From Acanthosepion esculentum (taxonomy: Eukaryota > Mollusca > Cephalopoda > Sepiida > Sepiidae): 64,000 nt of DNA. Numbering within the stretch: position 1 is the first letter of the stretch; every line of letters starts with the position of its first letter. Where the stretch lies: contig OZ038488.1 of NCBI GenBank assembly GCA_964036315.1, positions 62,564,254 through 62,628,253 of the forward strand. The letters run 5' to 3'. Shown in pieces: positions 44,500 to 56,680 of this stretch. The notes beneath the pieces were generated by a model. That model was not told where the DNA came from. It worked only from the letters and a program-made list of their open reading frames with translations, and did no database searches. The translations under genes were made by a program, and so were the position numbers.

Positions 44500-44745
44500 G
44501 AGGCACGGTGGAGTAATGGATAGTGGCTCGCATTGAGAAATCGCAGAGCCGTGTTCGAATTCCAGTCGAATCCATTACATTCCCTTACGTGCTAATACGA
44601 GCCTTGGGAAAGGTATGAATCCTCTTCTCCCCCCAGCTATGGGTAAATAGCAGGACAGACCGGTTCAAATTTCCATTAAAGTTACCGGGTTCAGTAGCTG
44701 AAGAAGGCTGGAGGGTATCAACCGAAATGTGTATAAGATAATCAA
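44500..44745 (+). mobile_element. tRNA-derived SINE copy, full length
   Basis: Head GGTGGAGTAATGGATAGTGG, B-box-like GTGTTCGAATTCC, and TTACGTGCTAATACGAGCCT. Then TTGGGAAAGGTATGAATCCT and CAGCTATGGGTAAATAGCAG. The 3' end is CTGAAGAAGGCTG...CAACCGAAATGTG. That end hairpin followed by GAAA recurs at 9.4 kb. Confidence 0.88.
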
Positions 44746-44999
44746 TCATCTCAGAAATATAGACAGATAAAACAAAATCATTGTAGGAAAGTCTCAAAAG
44801 CTTTAAAGTTGTTTCCTTGTCTGATCTGGGTGTGTAATGTTTGCAAACTTTTTCTTTTCAAATCTGTATTTGCAAAAATTTGAGCACGCTTTCTCTCCAT
44901 GTTAAAAAATTCAAATAAAAAATAAGCATAAAAATGTTATTTAATGATTTATAACACACGTTTGCATTTATTGTAGGGAAAAGGCTAAAACCAAAAAAT

Positions 45000-47180
45000 A
45001 ACCATTGGCAAAATGTGTTTAGAAGAAACCTTTAGTTTTCCACAGTCAATTGAATGGGTATATTTTTCATACTTTTCATAAAATATGGCTTTCATATTCA
45101 CTGGGTTGATTATCATTTCTTGTAATAGATCTGGCTGTGTATGCAATTTTCATTTAATCTTTTCAAATTGTCAAATACTTCTGAAACTTCCACACAAATT
45201 TTATAATCTCAAGACGTACATTGGTGACCAGGCATAGCATGAAAAGCATCAATATTTACATTTTGATTTAAAAGTAAAGATGATTGCTTAACAAGCAGCT
45301 TTTTAATACACCGTTGGACATTTATAAAAGAGGTGCCACCTGATCCTTGAAGTTTACTAAATTCTTTTCCTAATGGATCAGTTAAAAGTTTCATTGCATG
45401 CATGGTGTATGGTAGTAGCAGTGTGTTTGGATAATTGTTTTATACGATTACCTTGACTGCCAGCCATATTAAGAGATATTTGACCAAAGCCAATGATAAA
45501 AATCAAGTCAGCTGTCATTCAGAGATTTGATTTCAACTTGTAGAGGGTCATTCCGTAGTTTATCAATTTGAAGGATCTTAACATTTAAAATGTTCCACCA
45601 TGTCAAAACCTTGTTTATGAAAATGGCCGTATCATTCTTATGCACACTTATTCCAGAGAGGAGTGCATTATATGTTTTGGTTTTTTTCTGAAAACACTCT
45701 GAAGCAAGTAAGAATCCGTTGTCCTATGGACTTTGTAACAATGTAAATTTCATTTAAATCTGAAAGTTTAAATAATCTTTCAGATTCAAAACGTTATAAC
45801 TGTTTAAGATGTGACCATTTTGCAACTCATCTTTCTCCATTATCATCAAAGATTGGTTTTCCTGTCTTTTCGGTGAGCCACAAATTGAGAATATTTTTCA
45901 ACAGCTGAACATAATCAAAAAGCAAATGTTTTTTAGGAAGTGTGGGATATAAGTTTTAGAAAAAGCTTGACTTACTCTGTTGCCATCACATATAATAGCC
46001 TTTACATCAACTGGTGATTGCCTTAACTATTAAAAGAATTTGTTCAAATAAAAAGACTGATGTTAATTTTGTCATCGATCTTGTAAGGAATTGTGGGCCC
46101 CCATTAAAACATTGTACCAAGTACTGTTTGAGCAAGTAGAGATAGATTGTCAACTGACTTATCAAATAGTTGTTTGCTATGATATAGTGACAATTTCTTG
46201 ATATATACTTCATCATGGAGAATTATGCACCCTTTTTCATTGGCATTAAGAGTATCAAATACACAGCAAAAAATAGTTTTCATTAATTTTTCAAACTTTT
46301 GATGTCATACTTCTTAATTTTGCTAATGATGGTAATAGAAAATCTTGTCTTAATCTATTATACAATAAACGTGATGTTGCATAGTACTCAAAAACACGTA
46401 TTACTATATCTGAGCTGTATTTCATTCCAAACATTTGGGGGTGGGCATTAATGAAAAGTGCTGACTCAATTTCTCCTACTTGTGATTGAAAGCCATAGAA
46501 TTTAAATATCGGTTAATTTCTTCCAATGTTGAACTGTATTTATACGGTTTCTGGACAGGCTGCTAATATAATATTTAACTTCATAATGAAAGGTTTCAAA
46601 GCACATTTTTCTCTAAATTCTCCACATATCGATAACTTTTGACTACTGAACAGTTAAAATATTTTCACCCAAAAATGCTACAACTGGGTACACAAAATAT
46701 TTGTTGATGATTAAACTTTCTTTCAAATTTTCATAATCTTATCTAATTCTAAAAAAAAGCATCAATTTGATTTCCAGTAGTAATGGAGCTTTTCTTTTTA
46801 TATCCATTTGAATAATAGAGGGTGATGGTATTTGACTCTTTGGCACACCTGGCCATACAAATGGTGGATTTTGGCGGCGAATTTTTCCATGAACTTCTAT
46901 GGTAAAACATTTGAAGGCCAATGTATTTGACAAATAACTGTATTTTTTGTAACATTCAAATTGGTATTTGGAACTGATTTTCTCCATAGCTCACTCTCTC
47001 TCACGTTAGTCTTTTGGAATACGATAAACTGATATTTTATTCATCACACACACAGTTTTGTCTTGCTGGCTTCAGTAATTCGATTTGCAAGCAACGACAC
47101 ATCACTTCCGGGACATTGCTGGAAACTAGGTAATGTCTGAAATGATGCATTATGGTTAAGCACAATTGTTTCCTTTAATG
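45000..47180 (-). pseudogene. P-element/THAP-type transposase pseudogene
   Basis: Minus strand in shifting frames: ASFQTLPSFQQCPGSDVSLL, KYQFECYKKYSYLSNTL, FINAHPQMFGMKYSSDIVIR and RLRQDFLLPSLAKLRSMTSK. Next: EVYIKKLSLYHSKQLFDKSV, LLAQTVLGTMF, PVDVKAIICDGNRVSQAFSK and NDTAIFINKVLTWWNILNVK. The C-terminal block is LLTDPLGKEFSKLQGSGGTS with NVNIDAFHAMPGHQCTSCDY. The order fits the P-type transposase with its RNase H-like core. Stops and frameshifts occur throughout. An N-terminal THAP zinc finger was not readable. Confidence 0.78.
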
Positions 47181-47936
47181 CTTCTACTTTTCAAGCTAAG
47201 TTAATTATACTTTTAATCCCAACTTTTACCTTCCCATACCAATAAGTTAAAAATAGAAATTATAGAGGGTTGGCTTAACCCAAAGAATCCACTTTTGTTT
47301 TGGTGGGGGATATATTTGCTTTGCTAATTTTTAAAATATTACATAATCTTTAAATTAATTATCGAGTTAGACTAAATTTCTAGCACTTGTCAACATAAGG
47401 TCAGCTATTGTCTGGCTCTCTTCCAGAGTGCTGCTCCCCCAGGCAAAATCTTCACCTCGTTTTAATGGGGAGTACTTCAAGCACCCTGCAATGGGAATGC
47501 CAAGGGGAGTGGGCTTTGGCTATTTTTGAGACAATACCTCGTGGTGGTGAAATCTACCGCCATGCACTTTAATCTTAGTTTAGATTTAGAGTAAATACAT
47601 ACTTTAGAGAAGAACATGAAAACAAAATAACTGAGCAGCAATCAGCATCATGGTTAATATTTCGTTCCTCGCGTTTTTGGAATATCGAATTAAATATATT
47701 AAATTTTGTTATGACATTAGAGTTTTACGTAAAAACAATCTTAAATGGCTTTTCCATTAATTTTGTAATTAGAAGATAACATTTGGTTTTATTTTACTCT
47801 TTAATGGAAAATTTTAAAAAATAAACTAAAAATTAATATTTGTTTATTTTACCTTAGTGTATAATAAAAGATAATTCTGTGAATGCATTTGTTCTTCATG
47901 AATAAAAACAATATTAGAGAAAATATTATAGTAACT
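47181..47936. other. unassigned, with a GC-richer island
   Basis: 47400-47590 is GC-richer and shows ATTTTTGAG followed by a hairpin GGTGGT-GAAATCT-ACCGCC. I could not assign it to an RNA family. The remainder is AT-rich. Confidence 0.4.
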
Positions 47937-48100
47937 GTTATGAATAATCAAGAGTGGTCCCCCTTGTTTCGTTACTCTCCTCTTTGAGGAACCTATTTCT
48001 GTTTACTGGGACTATAAAAAGATAATATACGTGAACCTTGTATTCGCAGTTGAATAAAGATTTCCTAAAGCCTAAACCTGCGTACTTTTGTCATTTGTGA
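47937..48100 (+). mobile_element. LTR-like fragment
   Basis: TGTTATGAATAATCAAGAGT start, then TTACTCTCCTCTTTGAGGAA, GGGACTATAAAAAGATAATA (TATA-like), CAGTTGAATAAAGA (polyA-like) and CCTGCGTACTTTTGTCATTT end. It matches 54315-54483. No target duplication could be fixed. Confidence 0.68.
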
Positions 48101-49329
48101 AATAATAAATGTAATTTGTTTTTAATACATTTCGAAGTATAAAATTTAAAAACGTCTTCCCAAAAATGTACGTCGGTTAAAAATTAGACATTAACTTTAT
48201 TATGTTTTTGTTTAATTTTAATAAGTAAATCATTACCGTTCCTTTAATAACAAAAAGAAAATGTGGTTAAAAAAAAAGAATCATGCTTTGAAATTTTAGA
48301 AACAAATGTACAGGGCGTTAAAAAGAGAATTTGTTTTCGAATCTTAAATGTTTTTTTCAAGAATATTGAATAAAATTTTAACATAAAAATATTTAATAAT
48401 AAACTTAAACTTTTAAGAGAAAAAAGTTGATTCAGTGGCTTAGTTAACTTTTTTCCATACTTTTTAAAATCTTTAGAAACCCTGGAAAAATTACTGAGCC
48501 GTAAGATTAATTTCGTTCACACTCATAATATTTTTACAATATCAAAAATAAATACTTAATTAAATATTTATAATTTAATTATAATTATATCATTAAATTT
48601 ATGTAAAGACATTCTTAAATGATTTTTCATTGATTTTCTAATAAAAATATTATATTTATGTCTAATTTTAATGGTAGACTTAAACTAAACTAAACTAGTT
48701 TAATGTTTAAATTAAAAACACAAATCACTTATAAAAGAAAGAAATGTTATCAATGAATAATTCTTATGAATAGCAATTTCAAGGAAAAATATTAAAATAA
48801 CTTTGTGACCTTTGAGAAATAATGGCATTTTATTTTAATTGTACATAAATAAATTTCGCAGTACAAACAGAAGCGAGTAAAAAATTCTTCGGAAAATCTA
48901 GACCTCATGGAAGAAGCGAAACGCGTTTGCTTTTTTGTTAGAAGATTAAACTTTAAGTGAAAAATGTTAAATAAGAAGAAAGCTTAAAGTTCAAAGTGAC
49001 GAGACCAAAATTCCTAAATACCATTTTTGCGTAGTGATTTACCGACCCGAAGTTTGTTTTTATAATTTTTCATAAAAATAATATAACAACTGAAAATAAA
49101 ATAAATAAATCTCATGATTACTTCAAATAAATATGGTAAATGATATTCTAAATGTAAGGAAAAATTTGTTTGAACTTCTAACCCAAGAACACTAGTGAAT
49201 TGGCTCGCTCAAACTGAAACTGAAACTGAAACTAAAATACCGCGCTTATTTCATTGGATCAAGTAACGCTTAAAACCGGGCCCCAGTTCTGCCCCTTATC
49301 TACATTATGACTTGGCCGCCTCATGCAGT
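48101..49329. other. very AT-rich stretch with weak internal repetition
   Basis: Phrases such as TAAAGACATTCTTAAATGAT (about 48604) resemble TAAAAACAATCTTAAATGGC (about 47730). A GAAACT triplication is at 49217-49233. No element was recognised. Confidence 0.4.
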
Positions 49330-49800
49330 TTTCTGCCACGATAAGTTCTTGATTATTCTAATATCTTTTCCGAATATGTCAAGGTTGCTGAACGGTTCCA
49401 GCAGGTTTTTGTGTTGTACTTTATCGAACGGTTTTGCGTAATCTATAAAATCCTGGTACACGTGCTTCTGCAATTGCATAGCTTTTTCTGATAATATTCT
49501 GAGTAGAAATATCGTATTCTTTTGCCATTGTCTTTAGCGAATCCGCACTGTTCCTGTTCTGTTTCCGGTCTGATTCTGCTGCGAGCTCTATTCACTCAAC
49601 CATTTATTTATGAATCAAATATCGTTGTCAGCCAGCTATAGAGATATCTGTCAACGAAAGCGTTCAGTGATGTGGATCCTTATGCTAGCTGATGGTTAGT
49701 GGTGAATACAGTTGTTTACAATGAATCGGTTCGGATCTTTTTGAATTGTGTAACACTAGAATATCACCTCTGCCATTACTTTCCAAGCGTTGAATTACTT
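49330..49800 (-). pseudogene. RTE-like LINE, RT central fragment
   Basis: Minus strand 49470-49335: YRLRKTVR-like frame, FDKVQHKNLLEPFSNLDIFG, KDIRIIKN. It precedes in element order the block found at 49.9-50.9 kb but lies on the far side of it. So the two are separate or rearranged copies. Confidence 0.72.
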
Positions 49801-49914
49801 TGATGAAGATGGGAGTATTTGTGGCGATACTTGAATCTGCACAGACTCGCTTAAAGGACGAAGAAGGTGATTCTTAAGTCAGTATCAAGTTGCTTTCATA
49901 TTAAAATTATGTGC

Positions 49915-50935
49915 AAATTTATCTTTTTCTATGTGATAATGTTTCTCCACAGCTTCCTGTAGTATTTAGTAATTTTTTTTAGTTATCTCTCTTAATCCCT
50001 GTTCTGACAACCATTTTCACAGGCTCAGTAGGTAGGTTTTGAGCTGATTTCTTATGTCCCACTTCACCATTTTCTGAGTGTTTACAATTTTGCAAGCCAT
50101 CTTTCTTCATTATATGCCATAGAAATTACAAATGTCTCTTTCTAATATTAATCATTAGTTTCATTTTCTTTAAAACTTCCTCATTGCTCAAAGGTTCGGT
50201 CCATGGTATTCCCAACATCCTTTTTTATAACCACATTTGTGTTGCCTTAACTCGCTACTTTATCTGTGAGGAGATTGTCCAGCTTTCACTGCTATAGAGG
50301 AGGACCAATATTTCATAATTGTTCCGTAGTCTTTTCTTTGTTCCTGTTTCTTAATACTTTGTTTAGCTTTTGGGAGGCATCTTTTGTTTTCCCAGTGCGG
50401 CTTCGAACTCCGACGTCACGCTTTCCGCCCTCTGTCAAATCACTTGCCAGGCATTTAAATGTTTGTAATTTTTTGGCAACGCCAATTTGCAATTCGAATG
50501 TTGGACCCTTGTTTTTGCTGACGACTATACATTATGTTTTCTCACTATAGAGGTTTAGTCTTTTCTTCTTACTTTACTTTGCTTCCTTCAAGAGAATTTT
50601 CTGTATTTTCCTTTCTGTGTATCCTATCAACACTGCATCATCTGCATATCCACTTTTGTTAAAAGCGTGGTTACTAATAATGAATCCTCGTAGAACATCT
50701 ATTTTTTCTCAGAATCGCAACGCTGTATACATTGAAAAAGTCCGATGAAAAGACCTATCCATTTTTTTCACGCTTTTCCATATTTACCAAATTCATTTTC
50801 TATCAGATGCAGGCAGTTTGCTCCCAGTATAAATACTTGATTAATCTAATATCCTTCCCAGATAAATCAAGCTTATATAACAGTACTTTGTGTCTTACTT
50901 TACGAAACGATTTTAGAGATGTGCAAATTAATGAA
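49915..50935 (-). pseudogene. RTE-like LINE, RT to 3' end
   Basis: Minus strand from 50930: KSFRKVRHKVLLYKLDLSGK, then DIRLIKYLYWEQTAC and SGYADDAVLIGYTERKIQKI (YADD readable near 50640). Then KKQGSNIRIANWRCQKITNI, EGGKRDVGVRSRTGKTKDAS and NTLGMP...NEEVLKKMKLMINIRKR. The 3' UTR phrase CTCCACAGCTTCCTG ends it at 49950. Confidence 0.85.
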
Positions 50936-51770
50936 TAATGGGAGGCTAATCTGTAATTTTCGTTTTTACTTTTTTAAATAACAGTGACTTTATAATTGTC
51001 TTTCTTCAAAACATCAACCAAAGAGAATAAATGGATTTAGAAACGATTCTCTTCGAAATACGTTGGTTAATTAATTTATTCTTTCAAGCTAACTAGTGTT
51101 CGAGATTTACTTGACCCCCCACTGAAACAAGTTGTGACAGGAGGTCGATTTTTAATGTGGGGACTGAGTGTTTCCACTCGGGCTGCTTAGCTTGTCTAAT
51201 GTAGTCATAGCCGGTCATACCAACGCTACGTAACAGATTTCAGGCAATGGTGAGGGGAACGAGAGCCAGGAGAGAAGTCATCTGGCACGGAACAGATACT
51301 ACATCTGCAGCATCCATTCCGACGGAAATAAACTACTTCTACTTCTCTGCCAATTCCTTCAGAAGAATCCCCAGGCTGACCGGTGCTCATTCTCGAAGCA
51401 AACTAGAATTTCTCTTTAAAACTGACATAACCCTTCAAGCCGTAGACGATCTTGACTTGCCACAAGTTCGTCTTTTTTTAGGATTTGACAATTGCTATAA
51501 CTCCTTTGAGAAATTAACCAAGATTTAAATGACCTTGTCTCTATACATATTCCTCTTTATTATTCATCAATTACAATAATTACGTAGGATATAGAGTAGA
51601 GTAATTCGTTTTACCTTATACAGGGTTCTGATTTCAATGTGTTTATAATCCTAGACAGTCGAAAGTTAGAAATTCCGAAGTTAAACCTGTTTAAATATGT
51701 GAAATGACCTTTCAAAAACCCCAAACGACTACTGAAAAATCAAACCAAATCGTGTTTCTTCATTAAAAAA
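50936..51770. other. no recognised feature
   Basis: A 93-residue plus ORF (51247-51528) with no recognised domain. Nothing assigned. Confidence 0.45.
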
Positions 51771-51774
51771 AGAT

Positions 51775-52020
51775 CGAGAGAGTTACAGTTTCTACCGTAC
51801 ATAATGACGAAAGACGTCTCGGAAGATTTGATAATCACAGGACAAATTGAAAGCAAGAGGGACAGAAGGAAACAACACAAAACCCAACTAGCGCGCTTGA
51901 GTAAAATGATGACGGAAAAAGGTCGAGGAGTGATAACAAAAAGACAAAATCTATTAAGAGCTACAAAGGTCAGAAAATTATGGAAAATCTTGATTGCCAA
52001 CACCCTATAGATACGGCGTA
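51775..52020 (+). pseudogene. RTE-like LINE C-terminal fragment
   Basis: Plus frame: MTKDVSEDLIITGQIESKRD, RRKQHKTQLARLSKMMTEKG and RQNLLRATKVRKLWKILIAN. This equals the last part of the ORF and 3' end. Confidence 0.82.
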
Positions 52021-52264
52021 TAAAAGCAGGAGACCAGACATCTATATTTATCCAGCTCATTCATCATTAAAATAACCACCTAATATGTGTAAATAGGAAG
52101 CGTTGTATTTTAGTATAAAAATTGTCCCTTTTCTTTATTACCTTTGAAAAGTCATTATTTTGTTTTTCAGAGTGAGTTAATGGTGTGGTATTCCGTTGCT
52201 TTTTAGACGGTTGTAATTTCATAGTAGGCTTTCTTCTAGCCTGGCTGCCAGACAAAGTTAAAGA
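52021..52264. other. no recognised feature
   Basis: No motif recognised. Confidence 0.45.
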
Positions 52265-52470
52265 GCATAGTCTACCCTGCTATTTATCCCATAACTAGGA
52301 GGCGGAGAGACGGATTGCTGCCTTTACCAAGATTAATAGTGAAAAAGGAAATGCAACTAACTGGATCGGATTTTGAACATAGCTAGCCGATTCCACGTTC
52401 CGGGCTGATGACCATTTCGCTGCCCGCTTCTGGAGAAGTCGATTCTTACAAGCGATCCAATTTCGTGACA
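52265..52470 (-). mobile_element. degraded SINE copy, probable
   Basis: Minus strand end phrase TTATGGGATAAATAGCAGGG with GGTAAAGGCAGCAATCC upstream resembles the shared SINE block. The head is only weakly tRNA-like. Confidence 0.45.
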
Positions 52471-52799
52471 TTGTGTCAAACGAATCTCGACTCATCTAAA
52501 AGGCATTGTATTTGTGTATATTTTCCCCGCACAATTTTATCTAGAAAATAGCTTCTCTGAATATCTTTATAAGATGACGGAGTCTAAGTCAAAGAACTTT
52601 GAAACCCTTACTTTCATAAGTCCTTTTGGTTTCAGTCTATCCAACGTCAGGTTCTCATCCAAGAATATCGGTTTGCATCGTATGCACGTTCGAGCACAGT
52701 GAGCGTATTTTGCAGGGTGGGATATTGATTCGAAGGGTAGTGAAGATACTATGGACCAAATATATGACCAACGGCGAAGTTTTAGAGATGAAAGCAAAA

Positions 52800-53045
52800 G
52801 AGGAATCATATACTTAAAATCAGGAAGAGACAGTTGAAACTTCTAGGACACATAATGAGGAAAGATGGCTTGGCAAATCTGATACTCACAGAACAGAGGA
52901 AATCAAAGCATGAAATACTTAGTGAGTTTGAGTGAATGGATGACGGAACAAGGTTTAGGAGAGATAAAAAAAAACTATTAAGAGCAATAGTGGAGAGACA
53001 TGATCGCCAACGTTCTGCACGGACACGAAACAAAGAAGAATAAAA
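52800..53045 (+). pseudogene. RTE-like LINE C-terminal fragment
   Basis: Plus frame: LKIRKRQLKLLGHIMRKDGL, ANLILTEQRKSKHEIL, then LLRAIVERHDRQRSARTRNK. Broken by frameshift at about 52900. Confidence 0.84.
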
Positions 53046-53270
53046 CGCATCAGACAAGCCTTGATGAATGAAGGCTTTTGTCTTTCAGCAGATCTTCATA
53101 GGAAAACGTAGAAAAAATCGGTTATTAATTATTTTCAAAAGTATCTGATGTGACTTTGGCTACAAAAAAGCCCTGCCAGTTATTAAGATCATGGCAAGAC
53201 ATTCCATAAAATTTGCTGCCACTTCTGCAATCAAACGCCCACTTCAACGCTATATATCAACTGGCCCTAC

Positions 53271-53287
53271 TATATATATATATATAT

Positions 53288-53372
<85 letters not shown>
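53271..53372. repeat. (TA)n microsatellite
   Basis: A TA run of about 100 bp with one CATACA interruption. Confidence 0.97.
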
Positions 53373-53375
<3 letters not shown>

Positions 53376-54314
53376 CTCTTTTATTACTTCTATGTGTTAC
53401 TAACGCAACTATATTCAAACTTTCCTTTCCTCTTCATCTGTTCTTCCGTCTGAATCTAATTTTATTCTATCTCTCAATAGCATTCCGCGGTGTCAAACAT
53501 ATCAATGCTATGCTAATTACTATAGCAAATGAGAGAGCTTAATAGACATCTTCTTAACTCAACTATTATAGTATTCCACATATGAACTACAGTATCTCGT
53601 AGATTGACTTGCTAACTGTAGCAAATCAATACATTTCATATACATATTAACCAAAATACGCACTACCAAAAATACAACCAAAATACAATGAACATAAGAC
53701 AAAAATTAGTGGATAATATCAAAATGCAATATAGTACCAAATGTAGAGAAATCTGTTCTTATAGAAAATAAAAATACTCATATTAAATGAAACGTGTTTC
53801 ACTGCAGGAGGCAGTATCTTGTAGTATGTATAAAATATTTAATATGCGAATTTGAAAAAATACTCATACTGATGATACATTTTTGTTGCGGTATCGCTCT
53901 TCACAATACATGACCTCACTGTAGATTATTTTAAATATTCAGATTTCTAAAGAATACCACGCCGATAACACATGGTTATTGAAAATGACCGAGAAGGTCG
54001 AAAGTACTTGAAAGTAAAACAACAGAAGAGACAAAAGTTTAGAATAACAATTTCGACCTGAATGTGCATCACCTTATTCTAAAATTGAAAAATGCAATAA
54101 AAAAATTAAATGCTTTGGTCGAATTTAATCAAACTCGCTTAAATCCGTCGTTTATGTCCCAGTGCATTTCAATGCTTGAAAGATCATGACTCTACGACCA
54201 CTTGTATTTTGTTGCTTGGAGACATTTTTTCACCTCTCTCATCGTTATTTGTCTGTTCTACGAATCGTCCACGCAAACACGTTAACTAGATTACAAGCTA
54301 TATACCCTGCTTGT
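53373..54314. other. no recognised feature
   Basis: AT-rich, nothing recognised. Confidence 0.5.
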
Positions 54315-54483
54315 TTGAATATGAATAATCAAGAGTGTTTTTCCCTTGTTTTCTTTTTACTCTCCTTTTAAGCGAGCGATTTCTATTTACTTAGACTATA
54401 AAAGGACACTATACGCTAACCTTGTATTCTCAGTTGAATAAAGCCTCTTTAAAGCCTACACCTGCGTACTTTTGTCATTACAA
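54315..54483 (+). mobile_element. LTR-like fragment
   Basis: TGAATATGAATAATCAAGAG start, TATAAAAGGACACTATACGC, TTGTATTCTCAGTTGAATAA (polyA-like) and CCTGCGTACTTTTGTCATTA end. Same family and orientation as 47.9 kb. Confidence 0.68.
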
Positions 54484-55384
54484 CCACTTTGCACAGACCT
54501 TTCTGCACTAAACTATGCATACAATCCTGGTTCATTTAATGTATTCCTTTTTAGAATGTTTCTCAATAATAATTCGGCTGTACTGATAAAAATCACCTTC
54601 TTTTCGTTTAACTAGGTTACCCAGTTTTCCTCTGCTTTTTCTGCCTTCACTCATTTTGTAAAATTTCGTAAACTTTTCGAAGACATCATTTCTTATTTTG
54701 ACTTCAAGAAATTTCAACTCTTTTTTTATTGTCTGTAAAACTTTCTTGTAGCTCCAAACTTCATTTAAGATCTTTCGTATTTCACATATCCAAACAATGG
54801 TAATCACAGCATTATTCAATAGAACTATATCTCTGTCTCTGTTTCGTCTATAAAGAGATTGTTGAAATATTCACTATATAGACGAGGTTTGATATTATAT
54901 GATATTTAACACTTCTTTTCTTTCTAACGAAGGTTTTTCTTTATCTCTTAAAGACCATGGTATGATCCATCTCTCTCATTAATGTACCTGTCCAGAACAC
55001 ACATATTTAGGAGAACTGCTGTTATGCAGAATATATTGTAGCGTTGTTGACGGCCTAAATCAACCCGCACTTTTTTTTTTTACTTTACGAATGTGTAAGC
55101 AATCGCAAAAGCAACAAGAGAAACAAGAAGGAACACAAAACGGTTTTGTAACAACAACAATATTTATATTTGTATAATGATGCACAAGCATATGGGTTAC
55201 TATTTTTGCTGGTGTTATATCCCTTTCGCTGAATGAAAGTTTTTACTAATGAATTTTTTTTCTGAGATCATAAAAGTTGAATGAAATTGTAGCTCAAAAT
55301 GTTCACTGTGAGAGAGATGAATGAATTCTGTAAAGCTGAGAAAATGTTGAGTAAACTTTTAGCTTTAGAAGAGTTGAAGGATTG
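54484..55384. other. no recognised feature
   Basis: A 95-residue lysine-rich minus ORF (54532-54819) has no recognised domain. Nothing assigned. Confidence 0.45.
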
Positions 55385-56268
55385 AATTTTCCGTAATGTT
55401 TGTAATTAAGTTTTCATTGCTTGTAATGTTATGTAATTAAGTTTTCATTGCTTGTAATGTTATGTAATTAAGTTTTCATTGCTTGTAATGTTATGTAATT
55501 AAGTTTTCATTGCTTGTAATGTTATGTAATTAAGTTTTCATTGCTTGTAATGGTATGTAATTAAGTTTTCATTGCTTGTAATGTTATGTAATTAAGTTTT
55601 CATTGCTTGTAATGTTATGTAATTAAGTTTTCATTGCTTGTAATGTTATGTAATTAAGTTTTCATTGATTGTAATGTTATGTAATTAAGTTTTCATTGCT
55701 TGTAATGTTATGTAATTAAGTTTTCATTGCTTGTAATGTTATGTAATTAAGTTTTCATTGCTTGTAATGTTATGTAATTAAGTTTTCATTGCTTGTAATG
55801 TTTGTAATTAAGTTTTCATTGCTTGTAATGTTATGTAATTAAGTTTTCATTGCTTGTAATGTTATGTAATTAAGTTTTCATTGCTTGTAATGTTATGTAA
55901 TTAAGTTTTCATTGCTTGTAATGTTTGTAATTAAGTTTTCATTGCTTGTAATGTTATGTAATTAAGTTTTCATTGCTTGTAATGTTATGTAATTAAGTTT
56001 TCATTGCTTGTAATGTTATGTAATTAAGTTTTCATTGCTTGTAATGTTATGTAATTAAGTTTTCATTGCTTGTAATGTTATGTAATTAAGTTTTCATTGC
56101 TTGTAATGTTATGTAATTAAGTTTTCATTGCTTGTAATGTTATGTAATTAAGTTTTCATTGCTTGTAATGTTATGTAATTAAGTTTTCATTGCTTGTAAT
56201 GTTATGTAATTAAGTTTTCATTGCTTGTAATGTTATGTAATTAAGTTTCGTTGCTAATATTCGTAATA
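55385..56268. repeat. 31-bp minisatellite, about 28 copies
   Basis: The consensus unit is TTATGTAATTAAGTTTTCAT followed by TGCTTGTAATG (31 bp). Most units are identical. Variants are a 29-bp unit with TTTGTAATTAAG (near 55396, 55799, 55923), TGATTGTAATG (near 55665) and AATGGTATG (near 55550). The last unit decays into TTTCGTTGCTAATATTCG. High homogeneity suggests recent expansion. Not a CRISPR: no spacers. Confidence 0.98.
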
Positions 56269-56680
56269 TAGTTTGTAAGGAAGTTTGAAAAGTTTCGTAT
56301 ATATTTTCATGGCGTTCTCCCGCAAAGGGGGTCGAGGCACTATTTCTTTTACGCCTACATTTTTGTATCACAAAGAGTAGAGTAGAAAAGTAGAGTGTAG
56401 AAATGAACGTGTGTCTGATATTTTATAATCACTGTAATCACGTGGTAGACTCCTGAAAGCATTTCTCGTTTCTAGCGGGTAAATTTGATTTGGTCAAGCG
56501 CTGGAAAAAGACTTATGAGTGGATTGTAACGCCCACTTGTGTAGTTATTGGCCAATCAGAAGTTGAGGATTTTTGAAAATATGTATGAAGCTGGATAAGC
56601 TCTGTGATCTGCTTTTTGCACAGATGTGCGCAAAAATCAACACTGATAAGAAAGTGATAGTGGGATGCTAAAATATATTA
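56269..56680. other. no recognised feature
   Basis: No motif recognised between the minisatellite and the hairpin repeat. Confidence 0.45.

Noticed and set aside
47937..54483. One full-length LTR retrotransposon bounded by the two LTR-like copies 6.4 kb apart
   Set aside because: The interior holds only RTE fragments in both orientations, SINE debris and AT-rich DNA. I see no gag, protease, RT or integrase, and the two ends are clearly diverged from each other.
55385..56268. CRISPR-like array
   Set aside because: There are no unique spacers. It is a plain head-to-tail minisatellite in eukaryotic DNA.
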